Origin: DATJFQ01 sp035492775
GTDB taxonomy: Bacteria > Acidobacteriota > Vicinamibacteria > Vicinamibacterales > 2-12-FULL-66-21
DNA: 64,000 nucleotides
Assembly: GCA_035492775.1 (NCBI GenBank)
Contig: DATJIW010000075.1
Location: 62,001-126,000, forward strand
Reading direction: 5' to 3'
Under the pieces are notes generated by a model, which saw nothing but the letters and a program-made list of their open reading frames with translations, made no database searches and had not been told where the DNA came from. Of the stretch, positions 11,548 through 19,103 are shown one piece after another (position 1 is the stretch's first letter; every line of letters begins with the position of its first letter). Position numbers and translations under genes: made by a program.

Positions 11548-12306
11548 CTACCGAACAGCGGGATGGGGCAGCGTCCCGCGGACGAGAAACAATCCGCGAG
11601 GAAAGGAGTACGACCGCTGCTCGAAGTAGTCGCGCTTGGAGAACTCCACCGCCGCCCGCGTCGCGAACGAGTGCCACGTCTGCAGGGCCCGCGGACGGGA
11701 TCCAAAGGCTGTCCCCTGGAAGAGCCCGACGTTGATGCCCCGGTTCACATCGCGCGCTGAGAGATACCGGAACGCCTCGACGCCCGCCGCACGCATTGCC
11801 GCACCGAGGGGCTGCGTCGCCGCGTAGCTCGTTTTCGACGTGAGCGGTCCGCGCCACGGTTCGAACGCCGACGACGCGAGATCGACGCCCCGATTCGCTG
11901 CAACGGACACAATAAAGGCTGTCAGCTCGGCCTCGAGCGGCTCTAGATCCGCGTCGGTGCCTTCGAGAAACAGCAGGCGGTAATACGCGACTTCGACGAG
12001 CGCCGTTTCGAGCGTCTCCGAGCCGTACCAGATGCCACGTTCCGACCGCGTGCCGAACCGCGATCCATGCACCAGCGGCGGGTACCGGAACGGCGTGAAG
12101 AGCAGATAGTGGAGGCGAGCGGCATCCGGCGGGGGAGCAGGCTTGGCTGACTCGATCAGTTGCTCGAGCACGGCCTGCTCGCGGTCGGAATCGACGAGTT
12201 TCCGCGTGGCGATGCGATGCTGCGCTTCGACGACGCGCCAGGCGGTGGACGCGAGGCGGCGGACCCTAGAGTTTCCCGCGGATTGCGTCCAGATACTGGA
12301 CGGCAT
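11548..12306 (-). CDS. RES-domain toxin (NAD-targeting, MbcT/ParT family)
   Basis: 252 residues with a RES domain. FTPFRYPPLVHGSRFGT (70-86) carries the GxRF segment, and GIWYGSETLETALVEV (91-106) carries the Tyr and Glu region. RES toxins are NAD+ phosphorylases or ADP-ribosyltransferases that stop growth; that activity is family knowledge and not visible here. The ATG at 12306 lies inside the antitoxin gene, giving a 41-nt overlap, a common arrangement in toxin-antitoxin pairs that implies coupled translation. The length is at the upper end for a RES protein; residues 1-60 form an extra N-terminal region. The radical SAM gene follows on the same strand. Confidence 0.88.
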   Translation of the reverse strand: MPSSIWTQSAGNSRVRRLASTAWRVVEAQHRIATRKLVDSDREQAVLEQLIESAKPAPPPDAARLHYLLFTPFRYPPLVHGSRFGTRSERGIWYGSETLETALVEVAYYRLLFLEGTDADLEPLEAELTAFIVSVAANRGVDLASSAFEPWRGPLTSKTSYAATQPLGAAMRAAGVEAFRYLSARDVNRGINVGLFQGTAFGSRPRALQTWHSFATRAAVEFSKRDYFEQRSYSFPRGLFLVRGTLPHPAVR

Positions 12307-12649
12307 TCACGAGCCCTTCCGGCGTTCGGACCAGGTCTGCCGGTACGCCGCCCAGGTGATGGTTCCGCCCGTTGAACCACGCGCGCGCCTTTGCTTCGTC
12401 GCCGCCAGTCGCAGCGTCCAGGCTTCGAAAGAGGCGAACGAACAGGAGGGCGAGCGACGCTTCCGCTCGTCCGGGACGGAGCCCGCGGTCGTGCGCGAGC
12501 CGCGACACCGATGCCTCACTCGTGCCGAGCACGGCGGCGAGTTCGCGGTTCGAGCAGCCGAGCCGCCGGGCCGCGGCAAGCGTGGCCTTGGCGAGCACCG
12601 CCGCCGCTTCGGACGGAGCCACATCGCCCGCCCGTTCAGGGGCTGCCAT
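12266..12649 (-). CDS. Xre/MbcA/ParS-type antitoxin
   Basis: 127 residues. A helix-turn-helix is visible at about 30-55 (LGCSNRELAAVLGTSEASVSRL). It is followed by the toxin-binding module typical of MbcA/ParS/Xre antitoxins (ALLFVRLFRSLDAATGGDEAKARAWF, then VPADLVRTPEGLVNAVQYLDAIRG). It should neutralise the RES toxin encoded immediately downstream, with a 41-nt overlap, and repress its own promoter. The ATG at 12649 was chosen because the Xre homology begins there and a good promoter ends 8 nt upstream; an in-frame extension to 12844 would read through that promoter. An acetyltransferase gene lies 59 nt upstream on the same strand. Confidence 0.88.
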   Translation of the reverse strand: MAAPERAGDVAPSEAAAVLAKATLAAARRLGCSNRELAAVLGTSEASVSRLAHDRGLRPGRAEASLALLFVRLFRSLDAATGGDEAKARAWFNGRNHHLGGVPADLVRTPEGLVNAVQYLDAIRGKL

Positions 12650-12688
12650 CAATTGAAATATTACCCGTATATCTTTGCAATTGCAATG
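12650..12688 (-). promoter_or_regulatory. RES-Xre promoter with TTGCAATTGCAA operator
   Basis: On the minus strand: TTGCAA (-35, 12681-12686), a 17-bp spacer, TAATAT (-10, 12658-12663), then 8 nt to the antitoxin ATG, again predicting a leaderless mRNA. The perfect 12-bp palindrome TTGCAATTGCAA (12675-12686) overlaps the -35. Its centre is about 31.5 bp from the ATG, nearly the same as the distal palindrome in the radical SAM promoter (32 bp). Confidence 0.7.
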
Positions 12689-12708
12689 CGCGGACGGAGA
12701 GCAGGACG

Positions 12709-13257
12709 CTAGGTCAGTTCCTTGTACATGATCGTCGTCGCCTCCAATCCGGGCGTCGTCGACGGCCGCGCAAATCGCGGGATGGTGCCGACGGTCACGT
12801 AGCCGAGCGACGTATAGAGGCGTTCGGCCGCCCCGCCCGTCCACGTATCCAGCGTCAGCAGACGGCGCGCGTCGGCGCGGGCGACGCTTTCGACCGCAAT
12901 CATCAGCGCGCGCGCGATCCCCTGCCGCCGCGCGGACGGGTGCACGAGCAGCTTCATCACCTCGGCGCGATGCCGCTGGTTGGGTGGAGTCGCGAGGTCG
13001 AGCTGCACCGTGCCGACGATGCGTTCGTCGAGGCTCGCCAGCAGTACGCGCCGCGTGCCGCGCTCAACGGCGGGCAGCACCGCGTCGAGCCAGAACGCCC
13101 GCGCATCGTCTCGTGAAAACGGCAGGATGAAGCTGACCCCCGCGCCGTCATGGACAACCGCGTGAAGGATTCGCGCGAGCGCGTCGATCTCGCGGTCCAG
13201 CGTGTCGCTGGCGGGGAGCGCCGGCCGCCAGGGTTCAATGGTGGCGCCGCGATTCAT
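12709..13257 (-). CDS. GNAT family N-acetyltransferase
   Basis: 182 residues. The acetyl-CoA pyrophosphate loop is seen as VHPSARRQGIARALM (105-119, core RRQGIA 110-115), preceded by the beta4 strand EVMKLLV. After it come a typical LLTLDTW strand and AAERLYTSLGYVTVGTIP, the beta6-alpha4 region of GNAT enzymes. The substrate is unknown; small-molecule amine acetylation is usual. ATG 13257 begins the recognisable domain; the open frame upstream is GC-rich and contains a strong hairpin. It is transcribed divergently from the ABC exporter at 13383, and the RES-Xre locus follows 59 nt downstream on the same strand with its own promoter. Confidence 0.85.
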   Translation of the reverse strand: MNRGATIEPWRPALPASDTLDREIDALARILHAVVHDGAGVSFILPFSRDDARAFWLDAVLPAVERGTRRVLLASLDERIVGTVQLDLATPPNQRHRAEVMKLLVHPSARRQGIARALMIAVESVARADARRLLTLDTWTGGAAERLYTSLGYVTVGTIPRFARPSTTPGLEATTIMYKELT

Positions 13258-13293
13258 GTCACGGGAATCGTACCGCACGGAAGCTTCGGCCGC

Positions 13294-13317
13294 GCGGCGG
13301 GCGTCGCCGCCCGCCGC
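13294..13317. other. Perfect GC-rich 10-bp hairpin
   Basis: GCGGCGGGCG and its exact reverse complement are separated by the loop TCGC. It lies in the 125-bp gap between the divergent acetyltransferase (start 13257) and ABC ATPase (start 13383). There is no T-run, so it is not an obvious terminator; it could fold in either mRNA leader. Confidence 0.6.
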
Positions 13318-13382
13318 CTGCCGACCGCCGTTCGCCGGAACGCCGCACCGGCATCCCACGACGCTCGTATTCTCCTCTGAGC

Positions 13383-14324
13383 ATGAACGCAGCAGCACCT
13401 GACGTCCTCGTGGTGCACGGAGCGCAAAAGCGGTTCGGTTCCACGATGGCACTGGACGGTGCGAGCTTTGCCCTGCGCGAAGGCGAGCTGCTGGCCCTGC
13501 TCGGCCCCAACGGCGCGGGCAAGACCACGCTGATCCGTGCGATCAGCGGACGGGTCGCCCTTGACGCCGGCGAGATTTCGCTGTTCGGCCGATCGATTGC
13601 CGCTGGAGGCAGCACGGGCCAGACGTCTCCGGACCTCGGCATCGTCCCCCAGGACATCGCCGTGTATCCGCTGCTCAGTCCGCGTGAAAACCTCGAGGCG
13701 TTCGGGCGCATGCAGGGGCTTCGCGGCCGCGACCTCGCCGACCGGGTTGCCTGGGCGCTGTCACTCGCGTCGCTGGAGGACCGCGCAAAGGAGATCGTCA
13801 AGGGATTCTCGGGCGGCATGAAGCGGCGGCTGAACATCGCCTGCGGGGTGCTGCACCGCCCGCGCATCGTGCTCCTCGACGAGCCGACGGTCGGCGTCGA
13901 TCCGCAAAGCCGCGAGCGCATCTACGACATGCTCGAGGCGCTTACGCATGACGGCGTCTCGCTGCTGTTGACGACGCACCATCTCGAGGAAGCCGAGGCC
14001 AGGTGCGCGCGAACGGTCATCATCGATCACGGCCGGGTCATCGCCGAGGGGACGCTGCCGGAGCTCGTCGATCGAACCGTTGGGCGCCATCGCGTGGTGA
14101 TCGTCCGGACGGGCGCTCCCGTCACGCCGGTTCCTTCCGGGCTGGAGGCATTGCCCGAGGAGCCGCGCACGCTCCGGGCGCGCGTGACGGACGTCGCTCG
14201 CGAGCTGCCCGGTCTTATCGCCACGGTCGCCGCAACAGGAACCTCGATTGAGGATGTCGAGGTCAAGGCGCCGAGTCTCCAGTCGGTGTTCATCCATCTC
14301 ACCGGAAGGGAGCTGCGCGAATGA
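13383..14324 (+). CDS. ABC-2 type exporter ATP-binding protein
   Basis: 313-residue ATPase for the permease encoded immediately downstream. Walker A is GPNGAGKTT (41-49), the signature FSGGMKRR (142-149), Walker B IVLLDEP (162-168) and the switch histidine H199 in TTHHLEEAE. The FSGGMKRR signature and the C-terminal domain beyond about 225 (with VTDVARELPGLIATVAATGTSIEDVEV) are characteristic of the DrrA/CcmA-like subfamily of ABC-2 exporters. These commonly move drugs, lipids or polysaccharides, or act in gliding; the cargo here is unknown. The stop overlaps the permease start by 4 nt (ATGA). Confidence 0.92.
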   Translation: MNAAAPDVLVVHGAQKRFGSTMALDGASFALREGELLALLGPNGAGKTTLIRAISGRVALDAGEISLFGRSIAAGGSTGQTSPDLGIVPQDIAVYPLLSPRENLEAFGRMQGLRGRDLADRVAWALSLASLEDRAKEIVKGFSGGMKRRLNIACGVLHRPRIVLLDEPTVGVDPQSRERIYDMLEALTHDGVSLLLTTHHLEEAEARCARTVIIDHGRVIAEGTLPELVDRTVGRHRVVIVRTGAPVTPVPSGLEALPEEPRTLRARVTDVARELPGLIATVAATGTSIEDVEVKAPSLQSVFIHLTGRELRE

Positions 14325-15589
14325 TTTGGACGCTCGTTCGGGTCAGCTGGACGAACCTGCGGCGCGATCGCGTCGTTCAGACGCTGGTGTTCGCGGTGCC
14401 CATCGTGTTCTTCTCGATTTTCGTGACGATATTCGCGAATCAGGAGAACGGCACCGCGCGCATCGCCGTGGCGGTCGTCGATGAGGGCCGCAGCGACTTC
14501 AGCCAGCGTCTCGTTCAGGCGCTGCAGCATGAGGACGCGCTGCGCGTCCGCGCCACCACGAAATCAGACGGTGGCGTCCCGCTCGACAGGGCGGGGGCCG
14601 AGGCGCTCGTTCGGAACGGAGATGTGCCGGTGGCAGTGATCCTTCCTCCCGGACTCGACGCCGGGGGACTCTTCTCCGGCCGAACGTCGGCGACTCCGCA
14701 CGTGCAGCTGCTGGCGGATGTCTCGGACCAGATCGCACCGAAGATGGTGTACGGGCTTCTGCAGAAGACCCTCATGACCGCCGCTCCGGACGTCCTCGCC
14801 GAAAGCGGGATCGCGCAATTCGACAAATACGCGGGCGGCCTGACTCCCTCGCAGCGGTCCGCAGTGACCGAGTGGATCGCCGAGTTGCGGCGTACCGCCG
14901 GACAGCCGTCCGGGACGGGCGGGGCTGCATTGAAGGATTTCGGCCTGCCGATCGACACGGTGGACGTCATGCGGCAGAAAGGCGGCGGCAATCTCGTCTC
15001 GTTCTACGCCGCCGGCATCGGTGTCATGTTCCTGCTGTTCTCCGTGTCCGGCGCAAGCGGATCGCTCCTGGACGAAGTCGACAGCGGCACGCTGGACCGC
15101 GTCCTGTCCACGCGCATCGGCATGACGGGCCTCCTCGCCGGTAAGTGGGTCTACGTGACGCTGCTCGGCATGCTGCAGCTCACGGTCATGTTCGTGTGGG
15201 GCATGATCGTGTTCAAGCTCGATCTCCTGCAGCACCTGCCGGGTTTCGCGGTGATGACGCTGTTCACGTGCATGGCGGCCGCCGGTTTCGGGCTCGTGCT
15301 CGCCACCATCGCGCGGAGCCGTGCGCAGCTCGCGGCGATGTCGAACATCATCGTGCTCACGATGTCGGCGCTCGGCGGCAGCATGTTTCCGCGCTTCCTG
15401 ATGAGCGAAACAATGCAGAAACTCGGGCTGGCGACGTTCAACGCGTGGGCGCTCGACGGCTACCTGAAAGTCTTCTGGAGAAATGCTTCGATCATCGCGC
15501 TCTGGCCACAGGTCGCCGTGCTGGCGTCGCTGACGATTGTCTTCCTCGCGACCGCGCGCCTGCTGGCGAGACGCTGGGAAACGGCTTGA
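14321..15589 (+). CDS. ABC-2 type transporter permease
   Basis: 422 residues. One N-terminal transmembrane helix (about 22-40) is followed by a large extracytoplasmic domain (about 45-225, starting IAVAVVDEGRSDFSQRLVQALQ) and then about five transmembrane helices from 226 to the end. The motif GSLLDEVDSGTLDRVLSTRIGMTGLLAGKW is the conserved coupling-helix region of ABC-2 permeases. It works with the ATPase encoded upstream, with which it shares a 4-nt ATGA overlap. The large periplasmic insertion resembles the YhhJ/YbhS/NatB-like branch. The substrate is unknown. The gene ends 7 nt before the convergent response regulator. Confidence 0.92.
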   Translation: MIWTLVRVSWTNLRRDRVVQTLVFAVPIVFFSIFVTIFANQENGTARIAVAVVDEGRSDFSQRLVQALQHEDALRVRATTKSDGGVPLDRAGAEALVRNGDVPVAVILPPGLDAGGLFSGRTSATPHVQLLADVSDQIAPKMVYGLLQKTLMTAAPDVLAESGIAQFDKYAGGLTPSQRSAVTEWIAELRRTAGQPSGTGGAALKDFGLPIDTVDVMRQKGGGNLVSFYAAGIGVMFLLFSVSGASGSLLDEVDSGTLDRVLSTRIGMTGLLAGKWVYVTLLGMLQLTVMFVWGMIVFKLDLLQHLPGFAVMTLFTCMAAAGFGLVLATIARSRAQLAAMSNIIVLTMSALGGSMFPRFLMSETMQKLGLATFNAWALDGYLKVFWRNASIIALWPQVAVLASLTIVFLATARLLARRWETA

Positions 15590-15596
15590 ACGCCGA

Positions 15597-16946
15597 TCAG
15601 GCGCCCTTCTCCTCGGAAAGCGCGATCCCGAACCGTTCGGCCATCCGATAGAGCGTGCGCCGATCGATGCCGAGGACTTCGGCGGCGCGCGTGCGGTTTC
15701 CGCCGACCTGTTCGATCACGTGGAGCAGGTATCGCCGCTCGATTTCGTCGAGCGGCGGCAGGTCGAGGAAGAGACGCTCCTCGAGGTCGGGTCCGGTCGG
15801 CGGCTTGAATGGGAGGTCCGCCAGATCGACGCTCGAGCCGCGGCTCAGCACGACCAGACGCTCGATCGTGTTCTCGAGTTCGCGCACGTTGCCGGGCCAC
15901 CGGTAGTTCGTCAACGCGGCGACGGCCTCGCGCGTCAGCTCGACTCGGCGGCCGGCGCGGCTGCACGCGTTTCGCAGGAACGTTTCGATCAACAACGGGA
16001 TGTCTTCACGGCGTTCGCGCAGCGCCGGCACGCGGATCACGATGACGCTCAGGCGGTAGAAGAGATCCTGGCGGAACCGCTGCTGCGAGACCTCCGCCTC
16101 CAGATCGACGTTGGTCGCCGCGACGACGCGGACGTCGACTTTCACGATGCGGCTCGCGCCGACCGGACGAACCTCTCCCTCCTGCAGCACCCGCAGCAGC
16201 TTGACCTGCAGCGCGGCCGACGTTTCCCCGATTTCGTCCAGGAAGACCGTTCCCCCGTTGGCTTGTTCGAAGATGCCTTTCGTGTCTGCGACAGCGCCGG
16301 TGAACGCTCCGCGCGCGTGTCCGAACAGTTCCGATTCGAGGACCGTTTCGGTGAGCGCACCGCAGTTGATCGGCACGAACGGACGTCCGGCGCGGCGGCC
16401 GTTCGTATGGATGGCGCGTGCCACCAGCTCTTTGCCCGTCCCGCTCTCGCCGATAATCAACACCGGCGCGGCCGCGTTCGCGGCGTGAGCGATCTGTTTG
16501 TACACGGCGAGCATTCCCGCCGTCCGCCCGATGAGACCAGCGGGCGGCGGTTCGAGCTGCGGCCGGTGTTCCAGTGCGGGCGCCGATGCATCCGCCAGCG
16601 CACGTTCGACGGTCGCTTTCACCTCCGTAATGTTGAACGGCTTGCTGATGTAGTCGTACGCTCCCGCCCGGACGGCTTCGATCGCCGTCTGCAGGGTGCC
16701 GAAACCGCTGATGAGGACCACCTGCCCCGACGGGTTGGACTGCTTGAACGTGCGCAGCACGTCCATCCCGTTCTGGGCGGCGTCGAGATTGATGTCCGAA
16801 ATGAGCAGGTCGAACGGCTCTCGCGCAAGACGGAGGGCTTCTTCCGCACGCTGCGTCGTACGGATATCGCGATCGCCGCGCTCGAGCAGTTCCGCCATGA
16901 ACCGGCAGGTCTCGCCGTCGTCGTCCACGATGAGAATTCTGGACAT
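15597..16946 (-). CDS. NtrC-family sigma-54-dependent response regulator
   Basis: 449 residues. The receiver domain occupies 1-120, with acidic pocket DDD (8-10), phospho-acceptor Asp51 (LISDINL) and SKPF (101-104). An AAA+ domain follows: Walker A GESGTGKE (166-173), the sigma-54 contact loop GAFTGA (213-218) and Walker B GGTVFLDE (231-238). The C-terminal Fis-type helix-turn-helix is NRTRAAEVLGIDRRTLYRMAERFGI. It should activate sigma-54 promoters when phosphorylated by the kinase encoded just upstream, whose stop overlaps this start (TGATG). The ATG at 16946 begins the receiver domain. No target promoter (GG-N10-GC type) was identified in the window. Confidence 0.95.
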   Translation of the reverse strand: MSRILIVDDDGETCRFMAELLERGDRDIRTTQRAEEALRLAREPFDLLISDINLDAAQNGMDVLRTFKQSNPSGQVVLISGFGTLQTAIEAVRAGAYDYISKPFNITEVKATVERALADASAPALEHRPQLEPPPAGLIGRTAGMLAVYKQIAHAANAAAPVLIIGESGTGKELVARAIHTNGRRAGRPFVPINCGALTETVLESELFGHARGAFTGAVADTKGIFEQANGGTVFLDEIGETSAALQVKLLRVLQEGEVRPVGASRIVKVDVRVVAATNVDLEAEVSQQRFRQDLFYRLSVIVIRVPALRERREDIPLLIETFLRNACSRAGRRVELTREAVAALTNYRWPGNVRELENTIERLVVLSRGSSVDLADLPFKPPTGPDLEERLFLDLPPLDEIERRYLLHVIEQVGGNRTRAAEVLGIDRRTLYRMAERFGIALSEEKGA

Positions 16947-18559
16947 CACTCTTCCTGGTGTGGCTCCGCCGGAGCGGCGGGCAAGTCGATGGTGAAGGCC
17001 GTCCGTCCGGGCCGGCTCTCGGCCGTGATGGTGCCGCCGTGGCGGGAGATGACGTCGCGGGTGATGCTGAGGCCGAGACCTGTGCCGCGCCCTGGAGGCT
17101 TGGTCGTGACCCACGGGTCGAAAATCCGCGGCAGGAGTCCCGGGTCGATGCCGCGGCCGGTGTCGGAGATTTCGATCCGGACGCGTGAATCGGCCGTCCG
17201 CGCCGTAATCGTGAGGCGGCCGCCGTCGGGCATCGCGTCGAGACTGTTGTTGACGAGATTCAGGATCGCGAGCTCGAGCTCCTCGGTATTGGCTTCGATG
17301 GGCGGCAGAGCGGGAGACGCGTCGAGTGCCAGCGCGATCTTCGACATATCGAGCTTGGGCCGGGCGACGTCCGCAACGCGGGAGAGCAGCGACGAGACGC
17401 TGACGGCCCACCTGGTGTCCGGCCGCCGCGCGTTGTCGAGCATCGTCCGTACGACCGACGCGACCTTGCCGATTTGTTCCTGCACGATCGCCAGACGGCG
17501 CGCCGCTTTCGGATCCATCGCGCGGTCTTCTTGGAGCATCTGCACGTACCCCGAGATGAGGTTCAACGGAGTTCCGACCTGATGGGCCATGGACGCCGCT
17601 GTCTGGCCGATCGCCGCCATCTGTTCTGCCCGGCCGAGCGCTTCGCGAAGCGCGAAGACACGCTGATAGCTTTCCACGAGTTCCTGGTTCTTCAGCCGCA
17701 GCTCGGCGGTCGCCGCATCGACACGCTCCTGCAGCGCATCGTTCAGCTCCTGTAGCCGCCGCAGCATCTCGTTGAGCCCCGCGGCCACCTCGCCGATCTC
17801 ATCCTGGTGCACGATGGGTGCCCGTGCCGAGAAGTCGCCGGCCCCGGCCAGGCGCATCGTTTCGTGAATGCGGGCGATCGGCCGGTGGATCAAGCGCCGG
17901 ACGAACAAATCGATGATGAATGTGAGCAGGACGACAACGGCCGGGGCGAACCAGAGCGTGACCGTTCGTCCCTTCGTGCGCAGCTGGGAGACCGATCCCA
18001 TCGAGGCTGTCACGACGGCGGCGCCCACCGTCTGCCCGTCGTGGACGGCGGGCACCGCGACGATCGTCGAAATCGGGGAGGGATCGACGCTGATCGTCTC
18101 GTGGCGCGTCGCGGCCGCGACCGCAGTGCCGATCGCTTCTTCGCGCTCGACGGACGCCGTGCTCGCGATCACCGTCCCGGTGTTGCCGGACGTGCTGACG
18201 ACCGATACGGTGCGAATCGACGGTGCGCCGATCGCGAATTCGCGGAGCGTTCGCGCCAGAGCGTCGATATCGATCGGATCGCGGCGGAGCTCGAAGTCGT
18301 CGGCGACGGCAAGCGCGGTGAGCCGGGCGTTTTCGCGGACGTCGCGCTCCACGCCGCGCTCGAAAATGCTGATCTCGATGACGGCCTGGACGCTGATGAT
18401 GATGGCGACGGCGAGCGTAATGAGCAGCGCGAGACGCGTCCTCAGCGAGGGCGGGCGGCGCAACATTGCCACGCTGGGGCGCGCCTGCGTTACCGGAGCC
18501 GCCGTTGCCGCGCTTGTAGAATCCATCGAAGTCGTTGAGCCAGAAGGCCCTGCGGTCAT
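16946..18559 (-). CDS. Membrane sensor histidine kinase (NtrB-like partner)
   Basis: Numbered from ATG 18559, 537 residues. Transmembrane segments lie at about 42-63 and 200-220, enclosing a periplasmic sensor domain of about 135 residues. Then come HAMP (221-275), a coiled coil (275-312), HisKA with phospho-acceptor His326 (MAHQVGTPLN) and an HATPase with NLVNNSLDAMPDGG, DTGRGI and GRGTGLGLS. The residue after the histidine is Gln, where Glu is usual. The start is uncertain: a GTG at 18601 and ATGs at 18526 and 18466 are also in frame, none with a clear ribosome site. It is paired and translationally coupled with the NtrC-type regulator. The periplasmic ligand is unknown. Confidence 0.9.
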   Translation of the reverse strand: MTAGPSGSTTSMDSTSAATAAPVTQARPSVAMLRRPPSLRTRLALLITLAVAIIISVQAVIEISIFERGVERDVRENARLTALAVADDFELRRDPIDIDALARTLREFAIGAPSIRTVSVVSTSGNTGTVIASTASVEREEAIGTAVAAATRHETISVDPSPISTIVAVPAVHDGQTVGAAVVTASMGSVSQLRTKGRTVTLWFAPAVVVLLTFIIDLFVRRLIHRPIARIHETMRLAGAGDFSARAPIVHQDEIGEVAAGLNEMLRRLQELNDALQERVDAATAELRLKNQELVESYQRVFALREALGRAEQMAAIGQTAASMAHQVGTPLNLISGYVQMLQEDRAMDPKAARRLAIVQEQIGKVASVVRTMLDNARRPDTRWAVSVSSLLSRVADVARPKLDMSKIALALDASPALPPIEANTEELELAILNLVNNSLDAMPDGGRLTITARTADSRVRIEISDTGRGIDPGLLPRIFDPWVTTKPPGRGTGLGLSITRDVISRHGGTITAESRPGRTAFTIDLPAAPAEPHQEE

Positions 18560-18688
18560 TGTACTGATGCGTCGGTGGAGTGGCACCCGGATTGTGTTCA
18601 CGGGCGATGCCCGCCGGCCGAGCGGCGAACGGCTGGTTCTTGCCGGTCAACTCCTCCCGACTGCGACGTCGGTGGGCACTTAGTGCTT

Positions 18689-19078
18689 ATGCTGCCGCAC
18701 ATCCTGGTAGCGCTTGCCGTTGCGGCCACGTTTCTCGGGTCGCCGCAGAGTGGCAGCGTTTCTGCCGTCTCCGCGCTGCCGAGGCCGATTCGCGCCATGT
18801 CCTCGAGCGTCCGTCCCGCCGAGGCCGCGCTCGTGGGCACGATCGAAAAGTTCGAAGAGACCGCACGTCAACTGGTGCTTCGCACGCACGAAGGCCACCA
18901 CATCACTTTTACGCTCGACGATACCGTGGTGGTGCGAATGGGCTCGCACACGCTGGCCACGTCGGATCTCGGTGCTCACACCGGCCGACGCGCGAAGGTT
19001 CGCTTCACCGAAACGAACGGCACACGCACGGCTCACTGGGTGATGATTTCCTCCGACGCACCCAAAATCGCGAAGTAA
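18689..19078 (+). CDS. Small secreted protein with OB-like beta domain
   Basis: 129 residues, family not firmly recognised. The N-terminus (MLPHILVALAVAATFLGSPQSGS) looks like a signal peptide or membrane anchor. Residues 45-129 form a small beta-rich domain: VGTIEKFEETARQLVLRTHEGHHITFTLDD and VRMGSHTLATSDLGAHTGRRAKVRFTET. This resembles the DUF5666-like or OB-fold modules of exported proteins. The ATG at 18689 was chosen because it begins the hydrophobic segment. The nitrilase-family gene starts 25 nt downstream on the same strand, so cotranscription is likely. It is divergent from the histidine kinase. Confidence 0.65.
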   Translation: MLPHILVALAVAATFLGSPQSGSVSAVSALPRPIRAMSSSVRPAEAALVGTIEKFEETARQLVLRTHEGHHITFTLDDTVVVRMGSHTLATSDLGAHTGRRAKVRFTETNGTRTAHWVMISSDAPKIAK

Positions 19079-19103
19079 GCGCGCGCCGCGATAAGATCGC
19101 GGC

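Noticed and set aside
13383..15589. ABC-2 exporter as the missing ATPase for the ADOP permeases
   Set aside because: Its ATPase is of the ABC-2 (FSGGMKRR) class with its own coupled permease; MacB-type permeases need a LolD/MacB-type ATPase such as 236-979, which already has an operon partner.
15537..17582. Plus-strand frame of 681 codons opposite the response regulator and kinase genes
   Set aside because: It is Arg/Gln-rich with no family features and is antisense to two clear genes with intact motifs. In GC-rich DNA such shadow frames are expected.
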